A stretch of 64,000 bases of DNA from an uncultured bacterium. GTDB taxonomy: Bacteria > Bacteroidota > Bacteroidia > CAILMK01. Below the pieces are notes generated by a model. The model was not told the DNA's origin. It saw nothing but the letters and a program-made list of their open reading frames with translations, and ran no database searches. Shown here piece by piece: positions 55,066 to 62,759 of this stretch (positions are counted from its first letter, which is position 1; every line of letters begins with the position of its first letter). The stretch covers positions 21,370 through 85,369 of the forward strand of contig CAIKRV010000044.1 of the NCBI GenBank assembly GCA_903829945.1, read 5' to 3'. A program made the position numbers and the translations under genes.

Positions 55066-55240
55066 ATGTTTTGACGAAGTCAAAACTCCTCACCTTAGCA
55101 AGGGGAGGTGGACGCGAAGCGGACGGAGGGGATGATATCAGACCGCGAAACTCAGTGGAGAGCGGATAGAGAACACAATCCCCTCCGCCCTCCGGGCACC
55201 TCCCCTTGCTAAGTGGAGGAGTTCCGCTGAAGCGGAACAT
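55066..55240. repeat. two REP-like elements in inverted orientation
   Basis: The left arm ATGTTTTGACGAAGTCAAAA, CTCCTCACCTTAGCAAGGGG and the right arm (reverse complement ATGTTCCGCTTCAGCGGAAC, CTCCTCCACTTAGCAAGGGG) are imperfect copies. Each holds a small terminal hairpin and an inner hairpin; the stem letters differ but pairing is kept. About 50 unique bases lie between. Non-coding, in a 659-base gap. Confidence 0.75.
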
Positions 55241-55488
55241 TATTCCCAGTGATTAATAATTTTATTCAGACTTTGGAACTAATTGCCTTTGTCTTTGGTT
55301 TATGCCCCTGTACGCTAATAGAATTTCTTAAGGCTATAGCAGGTAAACTTCTCCTTACCCCCTGCCCCACGCAATTCGGTAGCCTCATAACATAGGATAG
55401 TATTTTTACACTTTTTGTGCCTGCTATAGGTGCATTTGCTTATTGGATTTTACTGTCCTGTATTTTTTGAACTTTACAATTTATTTTA
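55241..55488. other. intergenic remainder before the helicase gene
   Basis: About 250 bases. I saw no gene and no full TAnnTTTG box (TATTTTTTG near 55461 has an extra base). Confidence 0.35.
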
Positions 55489-57009
55489 ATGACATTTGAC
55501 CAATTACAATTGGCGGAACCAATTTTGCGCTCTTTAAGCACAGAAGGTTATACCCGTCCTACACCCATTCAAGCACAATCAATTACACCAATTATGGAAG
55601 AACGCGACTTATTAGGTTGCGCTCAAACGGGCACCGGCAAAACGGCCGCTTTTGCCCTTCCGGTCTTACATCTTTTATATCATAGAAAAACGGAAGAAAA
55701 AACTCCACGTATTAAAGTTTTGGTACTTACGCCAACCCGCGAACTGGCCATCCAAGTGGATGAAAGTTTCCGTACGTATGGCAGGCATACCGGCATTAAA
55801 ACTGCCGTTATCTTCGGTGGCGTATCCCAATCCAGTCAGGAACAGGCCGTACGCCGTGGCGCTGATATAGTAGTCGCTACACCGGGCCGTTTATTAGACC
55901 TGATTAAACAAAATATTGTCAGCCTAAAACAGATAGAAATCTTTATCCTCGATGAGGCAGACCGTATGTTGGATATGGGCTTTATTCATGATATTAAGCG
56001 TATTATCCCAATGTTGCCGGAAAAGAAGCAAACACTTTTCTTTTCGGCCACCATGCCTGCGGAAATTCGCCAATTGGCGGATAAATTATTACATGATCCC
56101 GTAAAAGTAGAAGTTGCTCCGGTAGCTTCCACCGCGGATACCATTCAGCAAGAAGTTCTATTTGTAGAAAAGAACGATAAAAAGGCTTTATTAAATTATA
56201 TTTTGGAAGATCCTGAAATTCGCAGGGCCTTGGTATTTACCCGTACCAAACATGGCGCTGATAAAGTAGTGAAGGAGCTTAATAAAATAGGTATTAAAGC
56301 CGAGGCCATCCATGGCAATAAAGCCCAAAATGCGCGTCAAAGGGCATTGGATGGTTTTAAAAGCGGACGCCTGCGTATATTAGTAGCTACGGATATAGCA
56401 GCACGCGGTATTGATGTGGATGAAATTACCCACGTTATTAATTATGAAATTCCGAATGAACCGGAAACCTATGTGCATCGTATCGGCAGAACGGGGCGTG
56501 CCGGGGCCAGTGGCAAATCTATTTCATTTTGCGATGAAGAAGAACGCGCATACTTAAAGGACATTCAAAAATTAATTCGCAAACCGGTTCCGATGAATGA
56601 TGCTCATCCCTATGTATCACGTATTCCGGTGCCGGCATCTTTACTCTTAAATGAAACACCGATGCGCAGAGGCAGGGAACCTCGTCCGGTAGTAGTGGGC
56701 AATCCGCAAAAACATACGAATAATAATGCCGGTAAGGAGCCGCGCACCCAAGAGCCATTGAGGGCCCAAGCACCAAAAAGCACGATTCCTTGGGGCAATA
56801 GCACCATCCATCAAAAAAATAACGGAGGTAATAGAGGAGCAGGCAGTTCAAATAATAATCAAGGGAATGCGCATCGCCCGGCAGGAACTAATGCTTCGGC
56901 AAAACCGGAAGCCACCGGCAGGAGCGGATTTTGGAGAAATAAAAAGTTTCAAGATAAAAAAAATTCGAATTCCTCAGGCCAATCGGCCTCTTGGAAGGAA
57001 ATGGAATAA
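55489..57009 (+). CDS. DEAD-box RNA helicase (RhlE-like)
   Basis: A 506-residue ATP-dependent RNA helicase. Motifs in order: Q motif TPIQAQSI, Walker A AQTGTGKTAAF, PTRELAIQ, DEADRMLDMGF, SATMP, VFTRTKHGAD, TDIAARGIDVDE and HRIGRTGRAG. The C-terminal 120 residues are Asn/Gly/Ser-rich and low-complexity (NNGGNRGAGSSNNNQG), the kind of disordered RNA-binding tail seen in RhlE/CsdA relatives and often cold-inducible. Acts in ribosome assembly or RNA decay, by family. A GC-rich stem-loop follows the stop. Confidence 0.95.
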   Translation: MTFDQLQLAEPILRSLSTEGYTRPTPIQAQSITPIMEERDLLGCAQTGTGKTAAFALPVLHLLYHRKTEEKTPRIKVLVLTPTRELAIQVDESFRTYGRHTGIKTAVIFGGVSQSSQEQAVRRGADIVVATPGRLLDLIKQNIVSLKQIEIFILDEADRMLDMGFIHDIKRIIPMLPEKKQTLFFSATMPAEIRQLADKLLHDPVKVEVAPVASTADTIQQEVLFVEKNDKKALLNYILEDPEIRRALVFTRTKHGADKVVKELNKIGIKAEAIHGNKAQNARQRALDGFKSGRLRILVATDIAARGIDVDEITHVINYEIPNEPETYVHRIGRTGRAGASGKSISFCDEEERAYLKDIQKLIRKPVPMNDAHPYVSRIPVPASLLLNETPMRRGREPRPVVVGNPQKHTNNNAGKEPRTQEPLRAQAPKSTIPWGNSTIHQKNNGGNRGAGSSNNNQGNAHRPAGTNASAKPEATGRSGFWRNKKFQDKKNSNSSGQSASWKEME

Positions 57010-57045
57010 AGTAATTGCAACGGGCAATTATAGATAAATACTTGT

Positions 57046-57084
57046 ATGCCGGACGGATGTATTAAAAAATACGAAGTCCGGCAT
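57046..57084 (+). other. stem-loop after the helicase gene
   Basis: ATGCCGGAC (57046-57054) pairs perfectly with GTCCGGCAT (57076-57084), with an inner GTATT/AATAC helix. No T-run follows, so it is more a stabilising 3' hairpin than a classical terminator. Confidence 0.45.
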
Positions 57085-57172
57085 TCCTGTAAAAAAAATT
57101 GTGAAGGGTCGGCGCCTCGGAACAATATTTGCAGCTCAGATTAACTTTATAGCAAAAAAAACATCTAAAACT

Positions 57173-57198
57173 GTAACTTTTAAAATTCACCCACGTTA
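57173..57198 (+). promoter_or_regulatory. candidate ECF-type promoter (GTAAC-N16-CGTTA)
   Basis: GTAAC at 57173-57177 and CGTTA at 57194-57198, 16 bases apart, resemble the AAC ... CGT architecture of ECF sigma promoters and lie just before the sigma gene (ATG 57209). Probable self-activation; unproven. Confidence 0.3.
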
Positions 57199-57208
57199 AA
57201 CCACTATT

Positions 57209-57703
57209 ATGAATGCTAAGGAATATAATGCCATTGTAGACCGACACGCAGACGGGCTGTACCGCTTTATCCTGAAAAATTGCAGAGATGCAGCTGTAGC
57301 CCAGGATGTTGTACAAGATGCATTTGAAAAAATGTGGCTGGTACATGGCAAAGTAGACTTTGAAAAAGCAAAGTCCTACTTATTCACTACCGCCTATCAT
57401 ACTTTAATTGACCATATTAGGAAAAATAAGCGCATCACGATGTTGGAAGAACATCATGAAGCTGCTTTCTTTTATACTACAGAATACAATGGTACACAGG
57501 AATTAATTGATTCCGCCATCCAGCATTTGCCTGAATCTCAGAAATCAGTATTGTTATTACGTGATTATGAGGGGTATTCCTATCATGAAATTGCAGAAAT
57601 CACGGGATTAAATGAATCCCAGGTGAAAGTTTATATTCATCGTGCACGTATGTTTATGCGCGCATTTATTCAAAAAATGGAGGGCTTTTATCATGAGTCA
57701 TGA
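57209..57703 (+). CDS. ECF-family RNA polymerase sigma factor
   Basis: A 164-residue protein with sigma region 2 (YRFILKNCRDAAVAQDVVQDAFEKMW, LFTTAYHTLIDHIRKN) and region 4 (HLPESQKSVLLLRDYEGYSYHEIAEITGLNESQVKVYIHRAR). There is no region 1 or 3, so it belongs to the ECF group. The anti-sigma-like gene overlaps by 11 nt. It probably controls an envelope response; its own promoter candidate is listed. Confidence 0.95.
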   Translation: MNAKEYNAIVDRHADGLYRFILKNCRDAAVAQDVVQDAFEKMWLVHGKVDFEKAKSYLFTTAYHTLIDHIRKNKRITMLEEHHEAAFFYTTEYNGTQELIDSAIQHLPESQKSVLLLRDYEGYSYHEIAEITGLNESQVKVYIHRARMFMRAFIQKMEGFYHES

Positions 57704-58454
57704 GCTGAATGATAAATACAAAGCTTTTTTATCTTCCCTTTATGATACCTTAAAGGAAGAAGAACTTTTGGAAGCCGAACAAGCGGAAGAAGTAGAAAAC
57801 CGAGTATTTACCAAAGCTTTTGCAAAACCTGATTTAAGCATTCAATTTCCGGATAAAAATAAGCTCAAAAAAATAGAGCAACACAAAATATACGCGCTTA
57901 GAAAGTATGCCCCTCAAGCCATGAGCTTGGCCGCTACCTTAGTATTGGGTCTAATTATGCATACCCAAGCACCTCAGGGTGGAACGGCTTCCAAGTACAA
58001 TAATACAGACGATAAACTTTTACCTAGTTTCCCGGTAATGCAGCAGCCACTTAGCCCGATCGTCAGTTCCGGCTTTGAGGCCTCCCCTGCATTTACCCAT
58101 ATTAAAAACCTCACCTTATCCGATAAAACGCAAAGCAATCAATCCAGTTTGACGGCGGGAGAAATAGCTGCCGGCAGAAAAGAATTGGATAATGTAATGA
58201 AGCTATTGCGTAATCGTACCCAGGAATATTCCACGGCATCCATTGCGGCTCCTGCTACGGATGAATATATCAGTGCATTGGTATTCAGAAACCGACAAGG
58301 TTTCGGTCAAGCAGAAACTAAAATATTTTTAGACAATCCCTTGGCTAAACCACTGGCACAAATTGGAGATAGGGAAATTCCTTCCCGTCATACTTTAACG
58401 AATTTAAATAAAGATAACATGTATAGCCTGCGTGTTTCTCTAGCTCGATGGTGA
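57693..58454 (+). CDS. anti-sigma-factor-like single-pass membrane protein
   Basis: A 253-residue protein: a cytoplasmic N-terminal helical part (residues 1-75, rich in Glu), one membrane helix (about 81-97, MSLAATLVLGLIM) and an extracytoplasmic domain of about 150 residues that I do not recognise. This is the usual layout of a membrane-bound anti-sigma factor paired with an ECF sigma. The ORF-track start (57642) lies inside the sigma gene in another frame; ATG 57693 has a good GGAGGG ribosome-binding site 9 nt upstream, rare in this genome. Confidence 0.82.
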   Translation: MSHELNDKYKAFLSSLYDTLKEEELLEAEQAEEVENRVFTKAFAKPDLSIQFPDKNKLKKIEQHKIYALRKYAPQAMSLAATLVLGLIMHTQAPQGGTASKYNNTDDKLLPSFPVMQQPLSPIVSSGFEASPAFTHIKNLTLSDKTQSNQSSLTAGEIAAGRKELDNVMKLLRNRTQEYSTASIAAPATDEYISALVFRNRQGFGQAETKIFLDNPLAKPLAQIGDREIPSRHTLTNLNKDNMYSLRVSLARW

Positions 58455-58475
58455 TTTGATGAATTTATTATTTTG

Positions 58476-58513
58476 AAAAACCTTGTTGCCGTGTAGGCAA
58501 CAAGGTTTTTTTT
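58476..58513 (+). terminator. terminator of the sigma/anti-sigma operon
   Basis: AAAAACCTTGTTGCC - GTGTA - GGCAACAAGGTTTTT, a 15-bp perfect stem followed by more T. Confidence 0.9.
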
Positions 58514-58530
58514 ACAAAATAGTACCTCAC

Positions 58531-58563
58531 AAAAAAAAGAGCAGGCCAAAGCCCGCTCTTTTT
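58531..58563 (-). terminator. minus-strand terminator of the M6 protease unit
   Basis: AAAAAGAGC...GCTCTTTTT with inner GGC/GCC and CAAA loop; on the minus strand it ends in eight T. Confidence 0.85.
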
Positions 58564-58580
58564 ATATTACTAATTGATTA

Positions 58581-60974
58581 TTAGTTCTTTATAATTTTCA
58601 TCATGGATGGCATTTGACCTTCGGCAGATACGCCGATAAAATAAACACCGGCTGCTAAAGAGCTAATCGACTCTAATTTAAAGGCATTTAATCCACTACT
58701 GAAGGAGCCGTTTTTAAGGGTCATTAATTTTTGACCGCTTAAATTATAAATCGCTACTTCCAAGATGGCAGGTTTATCCAATGTCAAGCTAAAGTTCAAT
58801 ACATTAGCAAAAGGATTAGGATAGGCCTCCAACATATATTTGTTTTGATACATTCCGGCAATTCCGGTCAGTGAAGCCACATGAATAGCAGATTTAAAAG
58901 TATCACTACATTGCGTAATATTATTGATGGTATTAAGCTCCACTACATATAGACCGGTATCCTTAAAGGTATGGGTAACGGTTCTGGTAGATTTAAAATT
59001 AGTATTACCGTCACCCCAATTCCAGGTGTAAAAATTACCGCCTGAACTGCTTGGTGTAGTATTTTGCACAGTAGCGGTTGGGCCATTAACACCGGTGAGT
59101 GTAAATGCAGAACCGGGCAAAGCATATACCGTAAGCGGCATAGTAGTAGAGTCTGTTCCGGTACTGCTTTTAGCCAATAATTTAATGGTATAATTTCCTG
59201 CCTTTTTGAAGGTATGGGTAGGAGAAAAATTAGTATCAATAGCCGTACTATCTCCAAAGTTCCAAGCATAGGAAGTGGTATATACAGAGGTATTCGTTAA
59301 GGTAAGAGAAGTATTGGAGCATATTGCGGAATACATAGCACTAAAGGAAGCACTAGGATAAGGACCAAAATTAAAACTGATCGTACTATCGGTATTTTGA
59401 GTGATTTTCTGAATGCTCACCCCGGATTTTTTGCCGGACCAAGTTAAGGCATTGGGAGTGGTTTTATCATTGAACGTGGTATTGGAAGTATTCCCGGGGA
59501 ATAAATCACCGCCGTCCCCACGATTACCGCCACTGCTGGCAGCTTTGTCTAAATCATAACGACCATCTGCTTGCTCCAGATAAACCCCTACATCCGTCAA
59601 GTCGGATTCTACAGCGTTATAGTAGTACCAAACCATATTGGTAATGTCCATAATTTTGCTATCAATATGCCATATAGCTAAACCATGACAAGGAAGGGAG
59701 GAATCAAAACCATTGGCGTATCTATTTTCCAATAAATAATACTCATTGGCTACAGAGGTTTTAATTTTATAAATGTTTTTATGATTGGCGGAAGGCGCTA
59801 TAGTATAAGCCCCAGCAGTATTGATCGTAACAGGAGTTACCCACTTAAACCAAGATTTACTCCACGCACTGAAAGAGGAAGGTGTAGCGGTATTATTTAA
59901 CCAAGAACCACCGCCCATTACATCATAATCACCTACGCCGGCAGAGGCATAATCACCATTAACGTAATTGGTATTATATAAATCAGGCATCCCCATTAAA
60001 TGACCAAATTCATGACATAATACACCAATACCGATTAAGGAACTATACAGCAATTCCGGTTGTATGGTATAGTGACTAATGGTAACATTATTGTAATATC
60101 TGGATAAGCCTACATTGGCCAAATCATAATAATGAGACCAGATATATTTACCATTTAAATTTTGTTCGGCACCGGGACCGGCATGCATAACCACTACGCC
60201 ATCCACATTGCCATCTCCGTCATTATCATATTTTGAAAAATCGACGCCGGCGGCATGTGCAGCATCTACGGCCTCCGCCACTAATTTAGTAGCTGCCGTA
60301 TTGCCATTGGCATAGCCATAAGTTGCAATGCTATCCTTGGAGGTGTACCAGCCAAATACATCTACCTTTAGGTTCAAAGTGCCAAATGAATTTTTATTCA
60401 TGTAATCAACAAAAGAACCTGTGCCATTGTAATTCTTTTGGGAAAGCATATTTATAAAACTACCCTTGGAATAAGTGGAATCATAGTCCTTAAACTTGAT
60501 TAAAATGACCAATACACGTTTGGTACCTGAACTAGGGAAACGCTTAGCAATATCATAGGTAGGACCGCTGCTTGTACCGGGCTTATTCGGCATTTGTTTA
60601 TTCATGCTATTAGCGGATTGAATCTTAGAATCACCATAGGTAAGGTGCTTAGTAATTCCGCTAAGGAAACTTAGTTCTTTAATATTTCTAGTGGCATCAT
60701 TATGCGCCAATACCCCTGAAGGGATTAAATTATCGCCCTGCTGAACGGCATATTCAATACCGCCTTTTGCATTGTAAAGCAAGGTATATCCATCTTCGCT
60801 CAGCATATAGTGGAGGTTCATATTTCCGACCAAATGTACATTGAGGTTGGTACCATCTTCCTGAGCAAAAATGAGCGGATTAGGATTCGCCATACAATTG
60901 GACATTCCAATTTGTGCATGGCTATTGAAGCTTAGGCAAAGTGCAAAAGCAATTAGGCAGATAAATTGTTTCAT
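58581..60974 (-). CDS. secreted M6-family metalloprotease with PKD domains and T9SS sorting domain
   Basis: A 797-residue protein: signal peptide (LCLSFNSHAQ), an N-terminal prodomain (about 25-125, SEDGYTLLYNAKGGIEYAV), then the catalytic domain with HEFGHLMGMPD at 321-331 (zinc ligands His, His, Asp or Glu and the M6 signature GMPD). Two PKD-type beta-sandwich domains follow (YAWNFGDSTAID, TWNWGDGNTNFKS), then a T9SS type A domain (LEAYPNPFANVLNF, IYNLSGQKLMTL, AAGVYFIGVSAEG, ending MMKIIKN). M6 enzymes include immune inhibitor A. It starts 4 nt inside the stop of the prodomain-like gene (ATGA), so translation is coupled. Confidence 0.95.
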   Translation of the reverse strand: MKQFICLIAFALCLSFNSHAQIGMSNCMANPNPLIFAQEDGTNLNVHLVGNMNLHYMLSEDGYTLLYNAKGGIEYAVQQGDNLIPSGVLAHNDATRNIKELSFLSGITKHLTYGDSKIQSANSMNKQMPNKPGTSSGPTYDIAKRFPSSGTKRVLVILIKFKDYDSTYSKGSFINMLSQKNYNGTGSFVDYMNKNSFGTLNLKVDVFGWYTSKDSIATYGYANGNTAATKLVAEAVDAAHAAGVDFSKYDNDGDGNVDGVVVMHAGPGAEQNLNGKYIWSHYYDLANVGLSRYYNNVTISHYTIQPELLYSSLIGIGVLCHEFGHLMGMPDLYNTNYVNGDYASAGVGDYDVMGGGSWLNNTATPSSFSAWSKSWFKWVTPVTINTAGAYTIAPSANHKNIYKIKTSVANEYYLLENRYANGFDSSLPCHGLAIWHIDSKIMDITNMVWYYYNAVESDLTDVGVYLEQADGRYDLDKAASSGGNRGDGGDLFPGNTSNTTFNDKTTPNALTWSGKKSGVSIQKITQNTDSTISFNFGPYPSASFSAMYSAICSNTSLTLTNTSVYTTSYAWNFGDSTAIDTNFSPTHTFKKAGNYTIKLLAKSSTGTDSTTMPLTVYALPGSAFTLTGVNGPTATVQNTTPSSSGGNFYTWNWGDGNTNFKSTRTVTHTFKDTGLYVVELNTINNITQCSDTFKSAIHVASLTGIAGMYQNKYMLEAYPNPFANVLNFSLTLDKPAILEVAIYNLSGQKLMTLKNGSFSSGLNAFKLESISSLAAGVYFIGVSAEGQMPSMMKIIKN

Positions 60975-61402
60975 TTCTTTTCTTTCTTGGGAGTTGTGTT
61001 TAATTTATTGTGTTTGGCCTGAATTTCTTCAAGCTTGGCGCCTTGATATCTTAGATGTTTCGTTAGCTTATTGATGTATTTAAGTTCTTTGGCATCGCGT
61101 TTAGCAGGATTATTAGCTTTAATGCCTGAGGGTTCCAAATCACCCTTTTTGCTAAGTTCAGCATATTCGTATATCCCGATTTTATTGAGGACTAAAGTAT
61201 AACCGTCTATACTTTCGGTATAAGCCAAGGGAACCGAACCGATACCCAGGATGGTAATCGTACTACCATCCAACTGCGGCAAAGAAATGGTATCCACATT
61301 GCTATTTTCGGTGGTCGGTTTTACTCCTCCCGCAGCGTTTTGAGCGGCTAAGGACAAGGAACTAAAAATAAATAAACAGAAAATAAACGAAATATGCCTC
61401 AT
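60971..61402 (-). CDS. exported stand-alone homologue of the M6 protease prodomain
   Basis: A 143-residue protein from ATG 61402 (MRHISFIFCLFIFSSLSLAA): signal peptide, then a body that aligns with residues 35-130 of the downstream M6 protease. Examples: IDGYTLVLNKIGIYEYAE vs EDGYTLLYNAKGGIEYAV, LEPSGIKANN vs LIPSGVLAHN, and DAKELKYINKLTKHLRY vs NIKELSFLSGITKHLTY. Nothing else is present. It overlaps the protease start by 4 nt. A detached prodomain could inhibit or help fold the protease; this is inference. The track start 61537 overlaps the divergent trmD region and is rejected. Confidence 0.85.
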   Translation of the reverse strand: MRHISFIFCLFIFSSLSLAAQNAAGGVKPTTENSNVDTISLPQLDGSTITILGIGSVPLAYTESIDGYTLVLNKIGIYEYAELSKKGDLEPSGIKANNPAKRDAKELKYINKLTKHLRYQGAKLEEIQAKHNKLNTTPKKEKK

Positions 61403-61408
61403 CTTCCG

Positions 61409-61416
61409 CAAAGTTA
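61409..61416 (-). promoter_or_regulatory. -7 box TAACTTTG of the prodomain/M6 operon
   Basis: Minus-strand TAACTTTG, 6 bases before ATG 61402, with TTTG 24 bases upstream. It predicts a nearly leaderless transcript. Confidence 0.5.
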
Positions 61417-61501
61417 AGAAATTTAATGTTTTCTTGATGGCAAAAGAACGTATTATTACAAAATGATAGCTATTGTGATACTTGTGGTAAACACCGGGGC
61501 C

Positions 61502-61531
61502 TTGCAGAGCGCTCATCAAATTGTATCTTTG
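61502..61531 (+). promoter_or_regulatory. trmD promoter (TTG-N19-TATCTTTG) ending 4 bases before ATG
   Basis: TTG at 61502-61504, a 19-base spacer, TATCTTTG at 61524-61531, then CTGC and the ATG at 61536. Spacing and -7 match the consensus; transcription should begin at or next to the A of ATG. Confidence 0.62.
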
Positions 61532-61535
61532 CTGC

Positions 61536-62207
61536 ATGAGAGTTGATATTCTTACTTTATTCCCGGGTATGTTTGAGGGATTTCTGAATCAAAGCATCCT
61601 GAAGCGTGCGCAAACCAAGGGTATTGTTGAATTACATATTCATGACCTAAGAAATTATTCTCAGGATAAGCACAAGAATGTGGACGATTATGCTTTTGGC
61701 GGTGGTGCCGGAATGGTCATGATGGCTGAGCCGATTGTGCTTTGTATTGAAGAATTATGCGCGGAACGCAGTTATGATGAAATTATTTTTATGAGTCCGG
61801 ACGGGGAGCTTTTAAACCAAGCCATGGCCAATCAACTGTCCTTAAAAAATAATCTCATCATGATTTGTGGCAGATACAAAGGCATCGATCAGCGGGTACG
61901 GGACCATTGGGTAAGCATGGAAATTTCCATTGGAGAATATGTTCTTACCGGTGGCGAATTGGCCGCAGCAGTAGTCAGTGATGCCATAATTCGCTTAATC
62001 CCGGGGGTATTATCGGATGAAAGTTCCGCCTTATCGGATTCCTTTCAAGGGGAACTTTTGGATGCCCCGGTATATACCAGACCTGAAAATTTCAGAGGTC
62101 ATATAGTGCCGGAAGTACTACTTTCCGGCGACCATAAAAAAATAGATGAGTGGCGCTATGAACAATCTTTAAAAAAGTCGGAACGACATAAGCAAGCTGA
62201 GGAATAA
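61536..62207 (+). CDS. trmD: tRNA (guanine37-N1)-methyltransferase TrmD
   Basis: A 223-residue SPOUT-family methyltransferase that makes m1G37. It starts [19 protein letters not shown]-binding knot motifs are [29 protein letters not shown] and [16 protein letters not shown]. The ORF-track TTG start (61521) is upstream of the promoter's end and is rejected; ATG 61536 is the usual family start. Not followed by rplS here; rnpB comes next. Confidence 0.97.
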   Translation: MRVDILTLFPGMFEGFLNQSILKRAQTKGIVELHIHDLRNYSQDKHKNVDDYAFGGGAGMVMMAEPIVLCIEELCAERSYDEIIFMSPDGELLNQAMANQLSLKNNLIMICGRYKGIDQRVRDHWVSMEISIGEYVLTGGELAAAVVSDAIIRLIPGVLSDESSALSDSFQGELLDAPVYTRPENFRGHIVPEVLLSGDHKKIDEWRYEQSLKKSERHKQAEE

Positions 62208-62288
62208 TTTTGTTATCCTTCTATAATAAGTTTTTAATAAGCCTCTAAAATGGTATCGCTTAAATGTCATAATCATACAATAAAATTG

Positions 62289-62296
62289 TACTTTTG
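62289..62296 (+). promoter_or_regulatory. -7 box TACTTTTG of rnpB
   Basis: TACTTTTG lies 4 bases before the first paired base of the RNase P RNA, as expected for a gene whose transcript start is the mature 5' end. Confidence 0.6.
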
Positions 62297-62299
62297 TAA

Positions 62300-62692
62300 G
62301 GCAAACGAATCTATCGCCGTTTTAAATATAACGGAGGAAAGTCCGGGCAACAAAGGGTACCGCACTTCCTAACAGGAAGGTGTTTTATTTGAAAAGATAA
62401 AACAACGGAAAGTGCCACAGAAAAGGAAACCGCCATGCATTGCATTGCAGTATATGGTAAGGGTGAAAAAGTGAGGTAAGAGCTCACTGGTAGGCAAGGT
62501 AACTTACTACTTGGTAAACCCTGCGGGTTGTAAGGCCAAATAAACCGACGCTTCTGTTGCAAAACAGAATAAAACCGACCCGGTTGAGTTCGGAGGGTAG
62601 GCTGCTCGAGGCATCAGGCAACTGCTGTCCCAGATAAATGATAGATATTCCGCATTGATGCGGAACACAGAACCCGGCTTACAGGTTTGCAA
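62300..62692 (+). ncRNA. rnpB: RNase P RNA component (bacterial class A)
   Basis: The sequence has the diagnostic conserved blocks GGAGGAAAGTCCGGGC (about 62334), GTAAGGCCAAATA (about 62529) and, near the 3' end, CAGAACCCGGCTTACAGG. The P1 helix closes the molecule: GCAAAC at 62301-62306 pairs with GTTTGC at 62685-62690. Length about 390 nt. RNase P RNA is the catalytic part of the enzyme that matures the 5' end of tRNAs. The ORF-track entries on the minus strand here (62311-62562, 62507-62692) are shadows. Confidence 0.95.
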
Positions 62693-62696
62693 AATA

Positions 62697-62735
62697 TCAC
62701 CTTCTCCCCTCTCCTTTGAGAGGGGAAGCGGGTGA
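62697..62735 (+). terminator. GC-rich stem-loop after rnpB
   Basis: CCCCTCTC - CTTT - GAGAGGGG, perfect 8-bp stem, enclosed by TCACC/GGTGA. No T-run, so it could be either a transcript-end hairpin or another REP-like element. Confidence 0.5.
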
Positions 62736-62759
62736 CCAAAAACTTAAACAATTTTAACG

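Noticed and set aside
54906-55240. Repeats considered as a CRISPR array
   Set aside because: There are only two inverted, not direct, copies, with no regular spacers and no cas genes.
57062-57346. 94-residue minus-strand ORF opposite the sigma-factor start
   Set aside because: A shadow of the sigma gene and its leader; Cys/Phe/Tyr-rich with no domain.
62311-62692. Two minus-strand ORFs across the RNase P RNA
   Set aside because: They overlap the conserved catalytic RNA; no protein features.
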